Of a stretch of 64,000 bases of DNA, positions 26,181 to 35,039 are shown one piece after another. The notes below the pieces were generated by a model. It was not told the DNA's origin. It saw only the letters and a program-made list of their open reading frames with translations, and did not search any database. A program made the translations under genes and the position numbers. Source of the stretch: Bradyrhizobium aeschynomenes (lineage in GTDB: Bacteria; Pseudomonadota; Alphaproteobacteria; Rhizobiales; Xanthobacteraceae); the NCBI RefSeq assembly GCF_013178945.1, contig NZ_JABFDM010000001.1, positions 868,001 through 932,000 of the forward strand. Reading direction: 5' to 3'. Numbering within the stretch: the stretch's first letter is position 1; each line of letters opens with the position of its first letter.

Positions 26181-27196
26181 GATCCCACCTCCATGGCGAG
26201 CTTGATCAGGCGCGCGCAGCTCTCGTTCTTGTTCGCGTAGTCCTTCCAGGCGGTGTCTCGCGCGAGCGTACGCCAGGCCTGCACGACCTTGTCGTCGAGA
26301 TCGTAGACCCTTGCGCCCGCGGCCTCGTAGACCTTGGCGACGCGGATATCATCTTCCGTTGCAGCGTTGCGGCCGAACGCCTCCAGCTCGGCGCCGGCGG
26401 CGACGATGATGTCGCGCTCCTCGGCTGACAGCCGGTCGAAGCTTGCCTTCGACATCACCAGCGGCTCGAGCATGAACCAGTAGCTCCTGGCACGGCCGGT
26501 GGTCAGATGCTTGGCGAGCTCCTCCAGGCGGAACGAGGTCAGGCTGGTCGAGGACGTCAGCGCCGCGTCGCAGGCGCCGGTCTGCATCGCCGCGTACAGC
26601 TCGTTGGACGGCAGCGACAGCACCGAGGCGCCCGCTGCCTGCAGCACCAGATCCATCTCGCGCGAGCCGCCGCGCACCTTGAGGCCCTTGGCGTCGGCGA
26701 CGTCGACGAGCGGCCGCGTACGGCTGGCGACGCCGCCGGCCTGCCAGATCCAGGTGACGATGACGATGCCCTTGGCAGCGAGAAGCCTGGTGAGCTCCTG
26801 GCCGATCGGCTTGGCCTTCCAGGCGAGGCCTTCGTCGTAGCTGGTGACCAGGCCCGGCATCAGGCCGATGTTGAGTTCGGGCAGGTCGCCGCCGGCGTAG
26901 GACAACGGAATGAGGCTCATGTCCAGCGCGCCCTTCCGCATCGCGGAGAACTGCGCGTTGGTCTTCATCAGCGACGAGCCCGGATAGACCTCGGCGCCCA
27001 GCGCGCCCTTGCTGCGCTCGCCGATCATCGCGGCGAAGCGCCGGCACAGCCGGTCGCGGAAATCGCCCTCGGTCGCGGTGCCGCCGGGAAACTGATGCGA
27101 GATCTTCAGCACCGGGGCGGCATCAGCGCGTCCGGACCGCAGCACTGCGGGAATGGCCAGGCCGAGCGCCAGTGCCCGGCGTCGCGACAGTCTCAT
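26177..27196 (-). CDS. matP: TRAP transporter substrate-binding protein (malonate type)
   Basis: A 339-residue DctP-type periplasmic receptor. The signal sequence begins MRLSRRRALALGLAIPAVLR and ends near ADA, with an arginine pair that could fit Tat export. The mature protein has LKISHQFPGGTATEGDF, the KTNAQFSAMRKGALDM segment and the ligand Arg region GLKVRGGSREMDLVLQAAGA. The ATG at 27196 has GGGAGG 8 bp upstream; earlier starts would extend into the divergent promoter. It captures malonate, judged from the operon. Confidence 0.9.
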   Translation of the reverse strand: MRLSRRRALALGLAIPAVLRSGRADAAPVLKISHQFPGGTATEGDFRDRLCRRFAAMIGERSKGALGAEVYPGSSLMKTNAQFSAMRKGALDMSLIPLSYAGGDLPELNIGLMPGLVTSYDEGLAWKAKPIGQELTRLLAAKGIVIVTWIWQAGGVASRTRPLVDVADAKGLKVRGGSREMDLVLQAAGASVLSLPSNELYAAMQTGACDAALTSSTSLTSFRLEELAKHLTTGRARSYWFMLEPLVMSKASFDRLSAEERDIIVAAGAELEAFGRNAATEDDIRVAKVYEAAGARVYDLDDKVVQAWRTLARDTAWKDYANKNESCARLIKLAMEVGS

Positions 27197-27234
27197 TCCA
27201 TACCTCCCATAGTTGATTTGCATTTTTATAGACA

Positions 27235-27320
27235 TTGATTGCATACAATTTAGATGTTGATTGCATGCTGTATCGATTGTCAAGCCTATGGTATGGAATC
27301 ACGGCTGAAGGTGTATGCAA
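27235..27320. promoter_or_regulatory. Candidate MatR operator region between matR and matP
   Basis: The divergent intergenic region contains the near-palindrome TTGCATACAA (27239-27248). A related inverted copy GTGTATGCAA (27311-27320) touches the matR start codon. In addition TTGATTGCAT occurs twice, at 27235-27244 and 27257-27266, 22 bp apart (two helix turns). From memory, MatR of Rhizobium binds TTGTATACAA, which differs at one base from the first site. It is also locally AT-rich, as expected for promoters. No clear sigma-70 pair was assigned. Confidence 0.55.
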
Positions 27321-28006
27321 TGAGCCAGGCTTTCCGACTGAAGCAGGCGATCGAAGATGCTGTGATCGCGGGGGAATTCCTGCCCGGCGACCGGCTGGAC
27401 GAGGCCTCGCTGGCGGAGCGATTCGGCGTCTCACGCACGCCGATCCGAGAGGCGTTGCTGCAGCTCGGCTCGGAGGGCTTCATCGACGTGAGGCCGCGCC
27501 GCGGCGCCATCGTCAGCGTGCCCTCGCCGACGCGGCTGTTCGAGATGTTCGAGACCATGGCCGAGATCGAGAGCGCCTGCGGACGGCTGGCGGCACGCCG
27601 GCTGACGCCGGAGAACGACGCGGCGATGACGGCGGCGCATCAGGCCTGCGAGCTGGCGGCGCGCGCCGGCGACAGCGAGCAGTACTACGCCGACAACCGG
27701 ATCTTTCACGAGGCGATCTACCGCGCCAGCTGCAACGGCTTCCTCGCCGACCAGGCGCTGGCGCTCCACAAGCGCCTCAGCGCCTATCGCCGCATCCAGC
27801 TGCGCGCGCGCAATCGCCTCTTGCAGTCGCTGCAGGAGCATGCCGGCGTGCTCGAGGCGATCCGGGCCGGTGACGAGCAGCTCGCCGCGACGCGGCTGCA
27901 CGATCACGTGCTGGCGCAGGGCGAGCGCTTCTCCGACATGGTGCTGGGGCTGGCCGAGCGGCAGCGCGCCGCGGCGGCGGGAGGCCGGAGCCGCGCGGCG
28001 AAGTAG
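27320..28006 (+). CDS. matR: GntR family regulator of malonate genes (FCD subfamily)
   Basis: A 228-residue regulator. The N-terminal winged helix reads LKQAIEDAVIAGEFLPGDRL then LAERFGVSRTPIREALLQL. The C-terminal all-helical FCD ligand domain (about 75-215) has metal-binding-type residues in NRIFHEAIYRAS and QEHAGVLEAIRAGD. I chose ATG 27320, which has GAAGG 8 bp upstream, over ATG 27293, which lacks one. It is divergent from matP and is probably the malonate-responsive repressor of matPQMAB and of itself. Confidence 0.85.
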   Translation: MSQAFRLKQAIEDAVIAGEFLPGDRLDEASLAERFGVSRTPIREALLQLGSEGFIDVRPRRGAIVSVPSPTRLFEMFETMAEIESACGRLAARRLTPENDAAMTAAHQACELAARAGDSEQYYADNRIFHEAIYRASCNGFLADQALALHKRLSAYRRIQLRARNRLLQSLQEHAGVLEAIRAGDEQLAATRLHDHVLAQGERFSDMVLGLAERQRAAAAGGRSRAAK

Positions 28007-28016
28007 CGCGAAGTAG

Positions 28017-29420
28017 TTAAGTCGACAGCGACGGTGCGGCTTGCGCAGCCGCGTGCTCGATCGCCGTGGCTGCATCGAGCACGAGGTCCTCGCGGAAGCG
28101 CGGCCCGACGATCTGCACGCCGATTGGAATGCCCTCATGCACGCCGGTCGGCACGCTGATCGAGGGCAGCCCGAGAAACGCGGTCGCGAACAGGAATATG
28201 TGCGATCGATACAGACGATCGACGCTGGCGTCGCTCTCGAGGTCGACGCCGTAAGGCAGCGCCGTCTCCATCGCCACCGGGCACAGCACCAGCGGATGCT
28301 CCTGCATGAAGATCTGCCAGCGCCGCAGATAGGTCGCACGCACCGATGACAGCCGGATCAGGCCGGCGACGTCGAGTTCGGGCGTGCGGTTCATCATCAG
28401 CGCGAAGGCGCGCCGCGCCAGCGCGTCGCCATGCTGCTCGACCTGGGCGGCGAGCGTCACGCGCGATTCGCCCTGGGCAAGATCGTTCCAGGCGCCGGCG
28501 GCGGCCGCGACGTCGGGCGGATCGCGCCAGGTCACCTCGTAGCCCGCCTGATGCAGAATCGCCGCGGCCTTGCGCACGGCGGCCTCGACTTCCGGTGCGA
28601 TGCCGACGCCGGCTGGATCGAGGCACACCGCGACGCCGGGATGATCGAGGCGCGGCCCCTCCAGCGGCATCGCGACATGCCAGGGATCGCGCGGGTCGGG
28701 CGCAGCCATCGCCGCAAGCGCCAGTCTCGCGTCCTCGACGTTGCGCGTGATCGCGCCCTGCACCGAGATCAGCTGCAACGACAATTGCCGCTCGCCCGGC
28801 GCGGTGCCATTGAAGGCCGGCACGCGGCCGAACGAGGGACGCAGACCGACGGTGCCGGTGCAATAAGCGGGATAGCGGATCGAGCCGCCGCCATCATTGC
28901 CATGCGCGATCGCGCACATGCCGGTGGCCGCAGCCACCGCGGCGCCGCCGCTCGATCCTCCCGGCGTGCGATCCGGACGCCACGGATTGAGCGTGCGCCC
29001 ATGCAGGTCGTTGTCGGTGAACCAGCGCATCGAGAACGCCGGCGTGTTGGTGCGGCCGATGATGACGGCGCCGGCGCGGCGCAGATTGGCAACGACCGGG
29101 GCGTCGTCCTTGGCGATGTTGTCCTTGAAGGCGACGACGCCGTTGGTGGTCGGCAACCCTCTCTGGTCGACATTGACCTTGGTCGTCACCGGCACGCCGT
29201 GCAGGGGGCCGAGCGTCGTTCCGGCGGCGACCATGCGGTCCGCCAAGTCGGCCGCCGCAAGCGCCTCCTCCGCCTGCACCGAGACCACCGCGTTCACATC
29301 AGGGTTGATGGCGGCGATGCGGTCGAGACTGGCGCTCACGGCCTCGCGGCTCGTGATCTGTCGGGTGCGGATGGCGGTGGCGAGTTGCGTGGCCGACCAG
29401 CGCCACAGCGGCGTATCCAT
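28017..29420 (-). CDS. Amidase (amidase signature family)
   Basis: A 467-residue amide hydrolase. It has the Ser-cisSer-Lys triad: Lys81 in HGVPVTTKVNVD, the Ser pair 156-157 in TPGGSSGGAAVAAATG and nucleophile Ser180 in GNDGGGSIRYPA. Length and C-terminal GIPIGVQIVGPRFRED are normal. It is convergent with matR, 11 bp apart, and not part of the malonate operon. Family members act on many amides, including indole-acetamide and aryl amides, so the substrate is open. Confidence 0.9.
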   Translation of the reverse strand: MDTPLWRWSATQLATAIRTRQITSREAVSASLDRIAAINPDVNAVVSVQAEEALAAADLADRMVAAGTTLGPLHGVPVTTKVNVDQRGLPTTNGVVAFKDNIAKDDAPVVANLRRAGAVIIGRTNTPAFSMRWFTDNDLHGRTLNPWRPDRTPGGSSGGAAVAAATGMCAIAHGNDGGGSIRYPAYCTGTVGLRPSFGRVPAFNGTAPGERQLSLQLISVQGAITRNVEDARLALAAMAAPDPRDPWHVAMPLEGPRLDHPGVAVCLDPAGVGIAPEVEAAVRKAAAILHQAGYEVTWRDPPDVAAAAGAWNDLAQGESRVTLAAQVEQHGDALARRAFALMMNRTPELDVAGLIRLSSVRATYLRRWQIFMQEHPLVLCPVAMETALPYGVDLESDASVDRLYRSHIFLFATAFLGLPSISVPTGVHEGIPIGVQIVGPRFREDLVLDAATAIEHAAAQAAPSLST

Positions 29421-29895
29421 GAAGCAAGCCTTTATGATCGGGAGGGTGATGGCGATGGGGCGATGCCTCGCGCGGGCCGCTTTGGCTGTTGCGTCGGTCC
29501 GGCGTCCATCGCCGTGCCTTGCGTGGCCGTCGTCAGCATCGCCACCCGCGTGCCGGCAATACGGAGGATGTGTTCGCGGCGGGGCACGGGTCGTGGCACA
29601 TGATTCATCATCATTATGACCAGGAATTTCATGTCAAGCGGCGAAGGAACTGGCATCCACCCGAGCGGCGACAGGTCCCGCGCAGCGGAACCGTCCGAGA
29701 ACCTCCTTGAACCGTTTGTTGCTCGCGGCGTTGACGGTCCGCTCGTTGTCCGAGCGGGGTCCGGGGAACCCGGGGTGGATTCATCGTGTTCCTTTATTGG
29801 CCGTCGCAATCACCCGCGGGACGCAGGGTCGCCGCTGCGCCGCCCGGCGATCGCCGATCGCCGTTCGTCTCATTGATGATGTCGGAGCGTTCAAG
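29421..29895. other. Intergenic stretch without a confident gene
   Basis: Several frames are open here, but they are short, mutually overlapping and rich in Arg, Pro and Ser, as random GC-rich DNA would be. The amidase 5' region (minus) and the KaiC-like gene 5' region (plus) must lie inside. A GGAAC element is annotated separately. Confidence 0.5.
29765..29790 (+). promoter_or_regulatory. Weak EcfG-type promoter candidate for the KaiC-like operon
   Basis: GGAAC at 29765-29769, 19 bases, then TT at 29789-29790, with core TGTT instead of CGTT. It is about 105 bp upstream of the ATG at 29896. It is the weakest of the GGAAC sites listed, given only because the pattern recurs at other stress-type genes in this window. 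Confidence 0.3.
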
Positions 29896-31422
29896 ATGAC
29901 GGAGGAGTTTGTCGAGGGCAGCCGGAAAGACGAGCCTCCGCCCCGGACGCGGATTTCCACCGGGAGCGAAGGTCTCGACGACATCCTCGGCGGCGGCTTG
30001 GACGCCAATCGTCTGTATCTCTACGAGGGGCGGCCAGGGACCGGAAAGACGACGATCGCGCTTCAGTTCCTGCTCAAGGGCAGGAGTCTCGGCGAGCGTG
30101 TGCTCTACATCACGCTGTCGGAGACCAAGCGCGAGTTGGAGGTGGTCGCTGAGCGGCACGGCTGGTCGCTCGCCGGCATCGACGTGTTCGAGCTGGTGCC
30201 GCCGGAGACGACGCTCGATCCGGAGCGGGAGCTCACGGTGTTCCACCCGGCCGAGGTCGAACTCAGCGAGACCACCGGCCTGATGTTCAAGGAGGTCGAG
30301 CGCGTCGATCCCGCCCGCGTCGTCATCGACAGCCTCTCCGAGCTGCGGCTCTTGGCGCAGAGCCCGCTGCGCTACCGTCGTCAGGTGCTCGCGCTGAAGC
30401 ACTTCTTCGCCAAGCGCAACTGCACGGTCATCCTGCTCGACGATCTGTCGTCGTCGCAGGATGACCTGCAGCTGCACTCGGTCGCGCATGGCGTCGTCAT
30501 GCTGGAGCAGCTGGCGATCGAGTATGGCGCCGAGCGCCGCCGGTTGCGCGTGATCAAGATGCGCGGCATCGCGTTTCGCGGCGGCTTTCATGATTTCACG
30601 ATTGCCGAAGGGGGGCTGAAAATCTTTCCCCGTCTCGTCGCCGCGGAGCATCATCGCTCGTTCCTCGGCGAAGTCGTGTCCAGCGGCAACGCCGAGCTGG
30701 ATCAGATGCTGGGCGGGGGGCTCGAACGCGGCACCAACGCGCTCCTCATTGGTTCAGCCGGCGTCGGCAAATCATCGGTTGCGCTGACCTATGCGATCGC
30801 GGCGGCCGATCGCGGCGAGCGCGCGGTCTTCTTTGCGTTCGACGAGGGCCGCGGCACGGTGGAGGCGCGGGCGCGAACACTCGGCCTGTCGCTGGAACGA
30901 CACATGAAGTCCGGGCTGATCAGGCTCCAGCAGATCGATCCCGCCGAACTGTCGCCCGGTGAGTTCGGCGCCAACGTGCGGCGCAGCGTCGAGCAGGACC
31001 AAGCCCGCGTCATCGTCATCGACAGTCTCAATGGCTACCTCAATGCGATGCCGGACGAGCGCTTTCTCATCCTGCAGATGCATGAGCTGCTGAGCTATCT
31101 CGGCCAGCAGGGCGTGCTCACCATTCTCGTGCTTGCGCAGCATGGTCTGGTGGGGCCGATGGATACGCCACTGGACATCAGCTATCTCAGTGACGCGGTG
31201 CTGATGCTACGCTACTTCGAGATGGCGGGGACCGTGCGCCGGGCGATGTCCGTCGTCAAGAAGCGGAGCGGGCACCACGAGCATACGATCCGCGAGTTTC
31301 GCCTGGGTAGCGGCGGCATCGCGCTCGGACCCCCGCTCACGGAGTTCAGCGGCGTGTTCTCGGGCAATCCGCGCTTCACCGGCGACGTCATCCCCGACAT
31401 GGATGTCCGAAATGAGCGCTGA
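29896..31422 (+). CDS. KaiC-like double-domain RecA ATPase
   Basis: A 508-residue protein made of two KaiC/RecA domains. Domain 1 has Walker A EGRPGTGKTT (Lys51) after STGSEGLDDILGGGL. Domain 2 has Walker A GSAGVGKSS (Lys292) after SGNAELDQMLGGGLERG. Walker B-like strands are ARVVIDSLSEL and ARVIVIDSLNGYL. There are no KaiA or KaiB genes nearby. The 3' end overlaps a hybrid histidine kinase gene by 20 bp, as in many bacterial KaiC-like/kinase pairs, so a signalling rather than a circadian role is more likely. ATG 29896 was chosen just before MTEEFVEGS; upstream sequence is not protein-like. Confidence 0.88.
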   Translation: MTEEFVEGSRKDEPPPRTRISTGSEGLDDILGGGLDANRLYLYEGRPGTGKTTIALQFLLKGRSLGERVLYITLSETKRELEVVAERHGWSLAGIDVFELVPPETTLDPERELTVFHPAEVELSETTGLMFKEVERVDPARVVIDSLSELRLLAQSPLRYRRQVLALKHFFAKRNCTVILLDDLSSSQDDLQLHSVAHGVVMLEQLAIEYGAERRRLRVIKMRGIAFRGGFHDFTIAEGGLKIFPRLVAAEHHRSFLGEVVSSGNAELDQMLGGGLERGTNALLIGSAGVGKSSVALTYAIAAADRGERAVFFAFDEGRGTVEARARTLGLSLERHMKSGLIRLQQIDPAELSPGEFGANVRRSVEQDQARVIVIDSLNGYLNAMPDERFLILQMHELLSYLGQQGVLTILVLAQHGLVGPMDTPLDISYLSDAVLMLRYFEMAGTVRRAMSVVKKRSGHHEHTIREFRLGSGGIALGPPLTEFSGVFSGNPRFTGDVIPDMDVRNER

Positions 31423-33109
31423 TCGTGATCAGCATCTGCTCGTCTTCGCGCCGATCGGGCGGGACGGTCCGGCCTCGGCGGAGCTGCTTCGCAACGCCAG
31501 GATCGACGCCCAGGTCTGTACCTCGCTGGCTGAGCTGGTCAGCGAGCTGAACGCGGGCGTGGGCGCCGTCGTCGTTGCCGAGGAAGGTTTCTTTGCGCAG
31601 GACACCGGCCCGCTCACGAAATGGGTCGAGCGGCAGCCCGCCTGGTCCGATTTGCCCTTCATCGTGCTGACCAGCCACCGGGAGCAGCCCGCCGTCGTCG
31701 CGTGGCGGCGCAATCTCCTGCGCGCGCTGCGCAACGTGTCATTGCTGGAACGGCCGATCCGGCCGATCACGCTGACAAGCGCGGTGCAATCGGCGATGCG
31801 GGCCCGGCGGCGCCAATACGAGATCCGCGCGCTGATCCAGGCCCGCGAGCAGGCGGCGCAGGAGCTGGAGCGGCTGGTGGTGGAGCGGACGCGCGCGCTC
31901 GCCGAATCCAACGAGCATCTGCGCATCGAGATGGCCGAGCGCGCCCGCGTCGAGGAGACGCTGCGTCAGGCGCAGAAGATTGAAGCGATCGGCCGGCTGA
32001 CCGGCGGCGTCGCGCACGATTTCAACAATCTGCTGATGGTGATCTCGGGCGGTCTCGACATGCTGGACCGCCAGGCCGATCCGGAGCGGCGTCGCCGCCT
32101 GATGGACGGCATGATCCAGGCCGCCCAGCGCGGCGCCAGCCTGACGCGGCAGCTGCTCGCGTTCTCGCGCCGCCAGGAACTGACGCCCGAGCCGGTCGAC
32201 ATCGCGCGCCAGATCGGCGGCATGCGCGAGCTGCTCGATCGCAGCCTGCGCGGCGACGTCCACGTGCAGTTCGATTTTCCCGACACCCTCTGGCCCGTCG
32301 AGGTCGACCCCGGCGAGCTCGAATTGGTGGTGCTCAATCTTGCCGTCAATGCGCGCGATGCGATGCCGAGCGGCGGCACGATCATGGTGCGGGCTGAGAA
32401 CCTGTCGAACTGGAAGGATGACGAGATCGCGGGCGACTATGTCCGCCTGTCGGTGATCGACACCGGGACCGGAATGACGGACGAGGTCCGCCTGCGCGTG
32501 TTCGAGCCCTTCTTCACCACCAAGGACGTCGGCAAGGGGTCGGGCCTCGGGCTCGCCCAGGTCTACGGCTTCGTCAAGCAGTCGCGCGGCACCGTCTCGA
32601 TCGAGTCCGAGCTCGGCCGGGGCACCACGATCGCCCTGTACCTGCCGCGATCCGCGCACGCCGCGTCCCGGCATCAGCAGCATCTCGTCGATCTGCATCG
32701 GCCGCGCCCCCGTCATGGCGACGAGGGCCGCGTTCTTCTCGTCGAGGACGATGAGGAGGTCGCTGCACTGGTGAGCGAGATGCTCCGTCAGCTCGGCTTC
32801 GAGGTCACCCGCGCCGCCAGTGCAGCGGCGGCGCTCGGCGCATTGGCCGACGGGCGGGCCGTCGACCTCGTGTTCTCCGACGTGATGATGCCGGGCGGCA
32901 TGAACGGCGTCGAGCTCGCGCGCGAGATCCAGCGTCGGCGCGGCGACATGCCCATTCTCCTGACCAGCGGCTATTCGGGGGCGGCCGTGCATGCGGCCAG
33001 GGAAGCGGGCGTCCGGATCCTGCCGAAGCCCTATCGGATCGACGAGCTGGCCGCGGCGATCGATGCGGCCAAGGCGGAAGGCGAGTGGTCGCGGGCGCGC
33101 AGCTCCTGA
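31403..33109 (+). CDS. Hybrid histidine kinase with degenerate N-terminal receiver
   Basis: A 568-residue cytoplasmic kinase with no membrane segment. Residues about 10-130 look like a receiver fold with Glu instead of the phospho-Asp (VVVAEEGFF). A coiled coil follows (about 145-185), then the HisKA box GGVAHDFNNLL (His205), ATPase boxes NLAVNARDAMPSGG, DTGTGMTDEV and GSGLGLAQVYGF. It ends in an intact receiver VLLVEDDEEVAALVSEM with phospho-Asp493 in VFSDVMMPGGMNG. A second ATG at 31412 is possible. It is translated from within the end of the KaiC-like gene and probably receives its signal from that protein. Confidence 0.9.
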   Translation: MSEMSADRDQHLLVFAPIGRDGPASAELLRNARIDAQVCTSLAELVSELNAGVGAVVVAEEGFFAQDTGPLTKWVERQPAWSDLPFIVLTSHREQPAVVAWRRNLLRALRNVSLLERPIRPITLTSAVQSAMRARRRQYEIRALIQAREQAAQELERLVVERTRALAESNEHLRIEMAERARVEETLRQAQKIEAIGRLTGGVAHDFNNLLMVISGGLDMLDRQADPERRRRLMDGMIQAAQRGASLTRQLLAFSRRQELTPEPVDIARQIGGMRELLDRSLRGDVHVQFDFPDTLWPVEVDPGELELVVLNLAVNARDAMPSGGTIMVRAENLSNWKDDEIAGDYVRLSVIDTGTGMTDEVRLRVFEPFFTTKDVGKGSGLGLAQVYGFVKQSRGTVSIESELGRGTTIALYLPRSAHAASRHQQHLVDLHRPRPRHGDEGRVLLVEDDEEVAALVSEMLRQLGFEVTRAASAAAALGALADGRAVDLVFSDVMMPGGMNGVELAREIQRRRGDMPILLTSGYSGAAVHAAREAGVRILPKPYRIDELAAAIDAAKAEGEWSRARSS

Positions 33110-33130
33110 ATCTGCTGATTGTCCGCGCCG

Positions 33131-33361
33131 TCAGCCGCGCTCGATCAGCACGGACACGGTGACCTGCCCGATCCGGCCGCCATCCGATCTGACCTCCAGG
33201 CTGACATTCGTCGTCGACGGCTCGAGCCGGTCGCGGGCGATCGCGAGGGCCGTGTCCGCGGTTTGCAGCAGCACGGTCTCGACGTCGTCGAGATCGACGC
33301 CTTCTCCAGATGATTCGCCGGAACCTAGGATGTAGAAGCGCATCTCATTCGTCCCGGTCAT
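33131..33361 (-). CDS. DUF6894-like small protein
   Basis: A 76-residue protein with the core RFYILGSGESSGEGVDLDDV and ETVLLQTADTALAIARDRL. This matches the small DUF6894 proteins that are frequent in rhizobia (strand-rich start with an acidic loop, then a helix). Function unknown. It lies 4 bp after the Crp/Fnr gene and is probably co-transcribed with it. ATG 33361 has GGGTGA upstream. Confidence 0.7.
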   Translation of the reverse strand: MTGTNEMRFYILGSGESSGEGVDLDDVETVLLQTADTALAIARDRLEPSTTNVSLEVRSDGGRIGQVTVSVLIERG

Positions 33362-33365
33362 GGCG

Positions 33366-34103
33366 TCACCCTGGGCGAGAGTTGTCAATCTGATGGAGAT
33401 ACGCGGGATCGAACTCTCCTGCAGCGACGACCTTCTCAACGTCGATCAGCTTCACAAGGTTCTTACGGATATCCAGGACCCGTTGACTGCGAAATTCCTG
33501 AAGAACGCGGTTGACATGCACGGTGCTGAGACCGAGGGCGTCGGCGAGCGCCGACTGGGTGATCGGGAACCGGTACTCTTTGTCGTCGATCTCGACGAGC
33601 CCCACCTCGGCCAGCCGTTGGCGCAGCTCCACAAGCAGGTGGGCCATGCGCGCCGAGGCCGAGCGAACGCCGAGATTGAGGATCCGTTCTCGAAACATGG
33701 CTGCATCAACCATCGTCTCACGCCAGAGGGCGCGCGCCACGGCTGCATGGGTGTCGATGAGCCTGGACAGGTCGGCATGGTCGATGAAGGCCAGCGTCGC
33801 AGCGGAGATGGTGACGAGATCGTGATCCATGGTCTTCAGCACGAGGCTTTGCAGATCGGGAATGTCGCCGGGAATATGGAAGGACAGGATCTGGCGCTTG
33901 CCGCTCTCGGTGAGCTTGGACCGGTAAGCGAAGCCGTTCACGATGATGCAGCATGCATGCGGCCGATCGCCCTCCAGCGCAATCGGCGTCTCCGGTTCGA
34001 CGGCCTTGACTTGCAGGGGCAGCGCCCTGACGGCAGCGATGTCGTCCTCGCCGAGTTGCGTCGCGCTCCGCAGTCTGCGGATCAGGAGAGCCAAATGAGG
34101 CAT
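33366..34103 (-). CDS. Crp/Fnr family transcriptional regulator
   Basis: A 245-residue regulator. The sensory beta-roll covers about 15-130 (CCIIVNGFAYRSKLTESGKR, SFHIPGDIPDLQSLVL). The winged helix near 170-215 has FPITQSALADALGLSTVHVN as its recognition element. Cys residues of the Fnr type are absent. It is similar to the product of 16202-16993. It is the first gene of a two-gene unit with the DUF6894 protein. The start at 34103 is the first ATG giving the family N-terminus MPHLALLIRRL. A GGAAC-type promoter candidate is 160 bp upstream. Confidence 0.88.
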   Translation of the reverse strand: MPHLALLIRRLRSATQLGEDDIAAVRALPLQVKAVEPETPIALEGDRPHACCIIVNGFAYRSKLTESGKRQILSFHIPGDIPDLQSLVLKTMDHDLVTISAATLAFIDHADLSRLIDTHAAVARALWRETMVDAAMFRERILNLGVRSASARMAHLLVELRQRLAEVGLVEIDDKEYRFPITQSALADALGLSTVHVNRVLQEFRSQRVLDIRKNLVKLIDVEKVVAAGEFDPAYLHQIDNSRPG

Positions 34104-34263
34104 GGAGATGCTCGCGGTGGCGAAGGTCAAGACCACCGACTTGAGGCGAGGTCTCTGGGACCGGAGAGCGAGGCGCCAAGTTTCGCTGCGCGGGCAGGGA
34201 GGGAGCACAATCGTCTCTCGGCCGTCGCACACCTATCTGAGGACTGGGGCGACAGTAACAGAT

Positions 34264-34288
34264 AACCTTCGAGCGGCGTGTTGGTTCC
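34264..34288 (-). promoter_or_regulatory. Candidate EcfG-type promoter upstream of the Crp/Fnr gene
   Basis: The minus strand has GGAAC (34288-34284), 16 bases, GGTT (34267-34264). It is one base off the EcfG consensus. The distance to the ATG at 34103 is long (about 160 bp), so the assignment is tentative. The rest of 34104-34409 holds no gene I can support. Confidence 0.35.
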
Positions 34289-34409
34289 CGTCCGGCCCCC
34301 GAGAGGGCGTGGTTTGGTACAAGTGCTCGGCCGCAGGAGTTCTGTCGAGTTGAACCCTTGAAAGTTCGCCGCGTTCTCCGGCCGCCGGTAGGGAGGAGGC
34401 AACCCCCGC

Positions 34410-34562
34410 ATGGAACGCTATATTCGCGCCGAGAATATCCGCCGTTTTCGTCAGCTTCTCGAAACCGAGACCGACGAGCACAAGCGCAAGATCCTGCAGC
34501 AGCTTCTCGCGGACGAAGAGGCCCGGAACCTTCAGCCAGGTCCCAAGGACCCGAGCAGTTGA
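34410..34562 (+). CDS. 50-residue helical protein
   Basis: A short frame encoding a charged, probably all-helical peptide that begins MERYIRAENIRRFRQLLETE and contains KRKILQQLLADEEARNL. The layout (two amphipathic helices, high Arg/Glu) matches tiny conserved proteins I know from Bradyrhizobium genomes, and AGGAGG is present 13 bp upstream. It ends 9 bp before the convergent zinc-ribbon gene. Function unknown. Confidence 0.6.
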   Translation: MERYIRAENIRRFRQLLETETDEHKRKILQQLLADEEARNLQPGPKDPSS

Positions 34563-34570
34563 GGTTCGCC

Positions 34571-34756
34571 TTACCGGTTCGGTTCCATCCAGTTGAGAGT
34601 TCCGCAGGCGGTGCAGTCGAACATGCGGGCTGACTCCCCGGTCCGGGGATTCAGGATGCTCCGAACCACCCTCGCGCGCTGACCGCAACTGCGGCAAGGC
34701 GGCTGGTCGCTTGGACCTCCGCGTAAAGAGCCAATCTTATCCGACACGTCTGACAT
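34571..34756 (-). CDS. Small zinc-ribbon protein
   Basis: A 61-residue protein with two CxxC knuckles, C22-x2-C25 in PPCRSCGQRA and C49-x2-C52 in MFDCTACGTLNW, spaced as in a zinc ribbon. The likely role is nucleic-acid or protein binding; no catalytic residues. ATG 34756 has GGAAGG just upstream; a GTG one codon earlier is possible. Convergent with the 50-residue gene. Confidence 0.7.
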   Translation of the reverse strand: MSDVSDKIGSLRGGPSDQPPCRSCGQRARVVRSILNPRTGESARMFDCTACGTLNWMEPNR

Positions 34757-35039
34757 CACCTTCCAAAACAGACGAGATCAATTGACGGATCACTCCGGAA
34801 ATACAATTCGGGACAATACGGAGCTGATGGTGGCGAGACGTACGCAGTCCGGGGGGAGCGTGCGGAACCATTCGCGTCCAGCACGCCGTGGCGAGCGCCT
34901 CGCTCCGGGCGTGCGGCCGTGGGCCGTTGGCCTGGTCTCGCCCGGCCGCGACTCCGGCCGGCTCGCCAGTAAAAAAGCTGCGCTCCGATGTCGGCTGGCT
35001 GCTCATCGGCTCGTCCTCGGGGAAACAGGAGAAGCCGGC

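Noticed and set aside
29432..29876. Short overlapping frames on both strands before the KaiC-like gene
   Set aside because: No ribosome-binding site, Pro/Arg/Ser-rich, mutually overlapping and without recognisable features.
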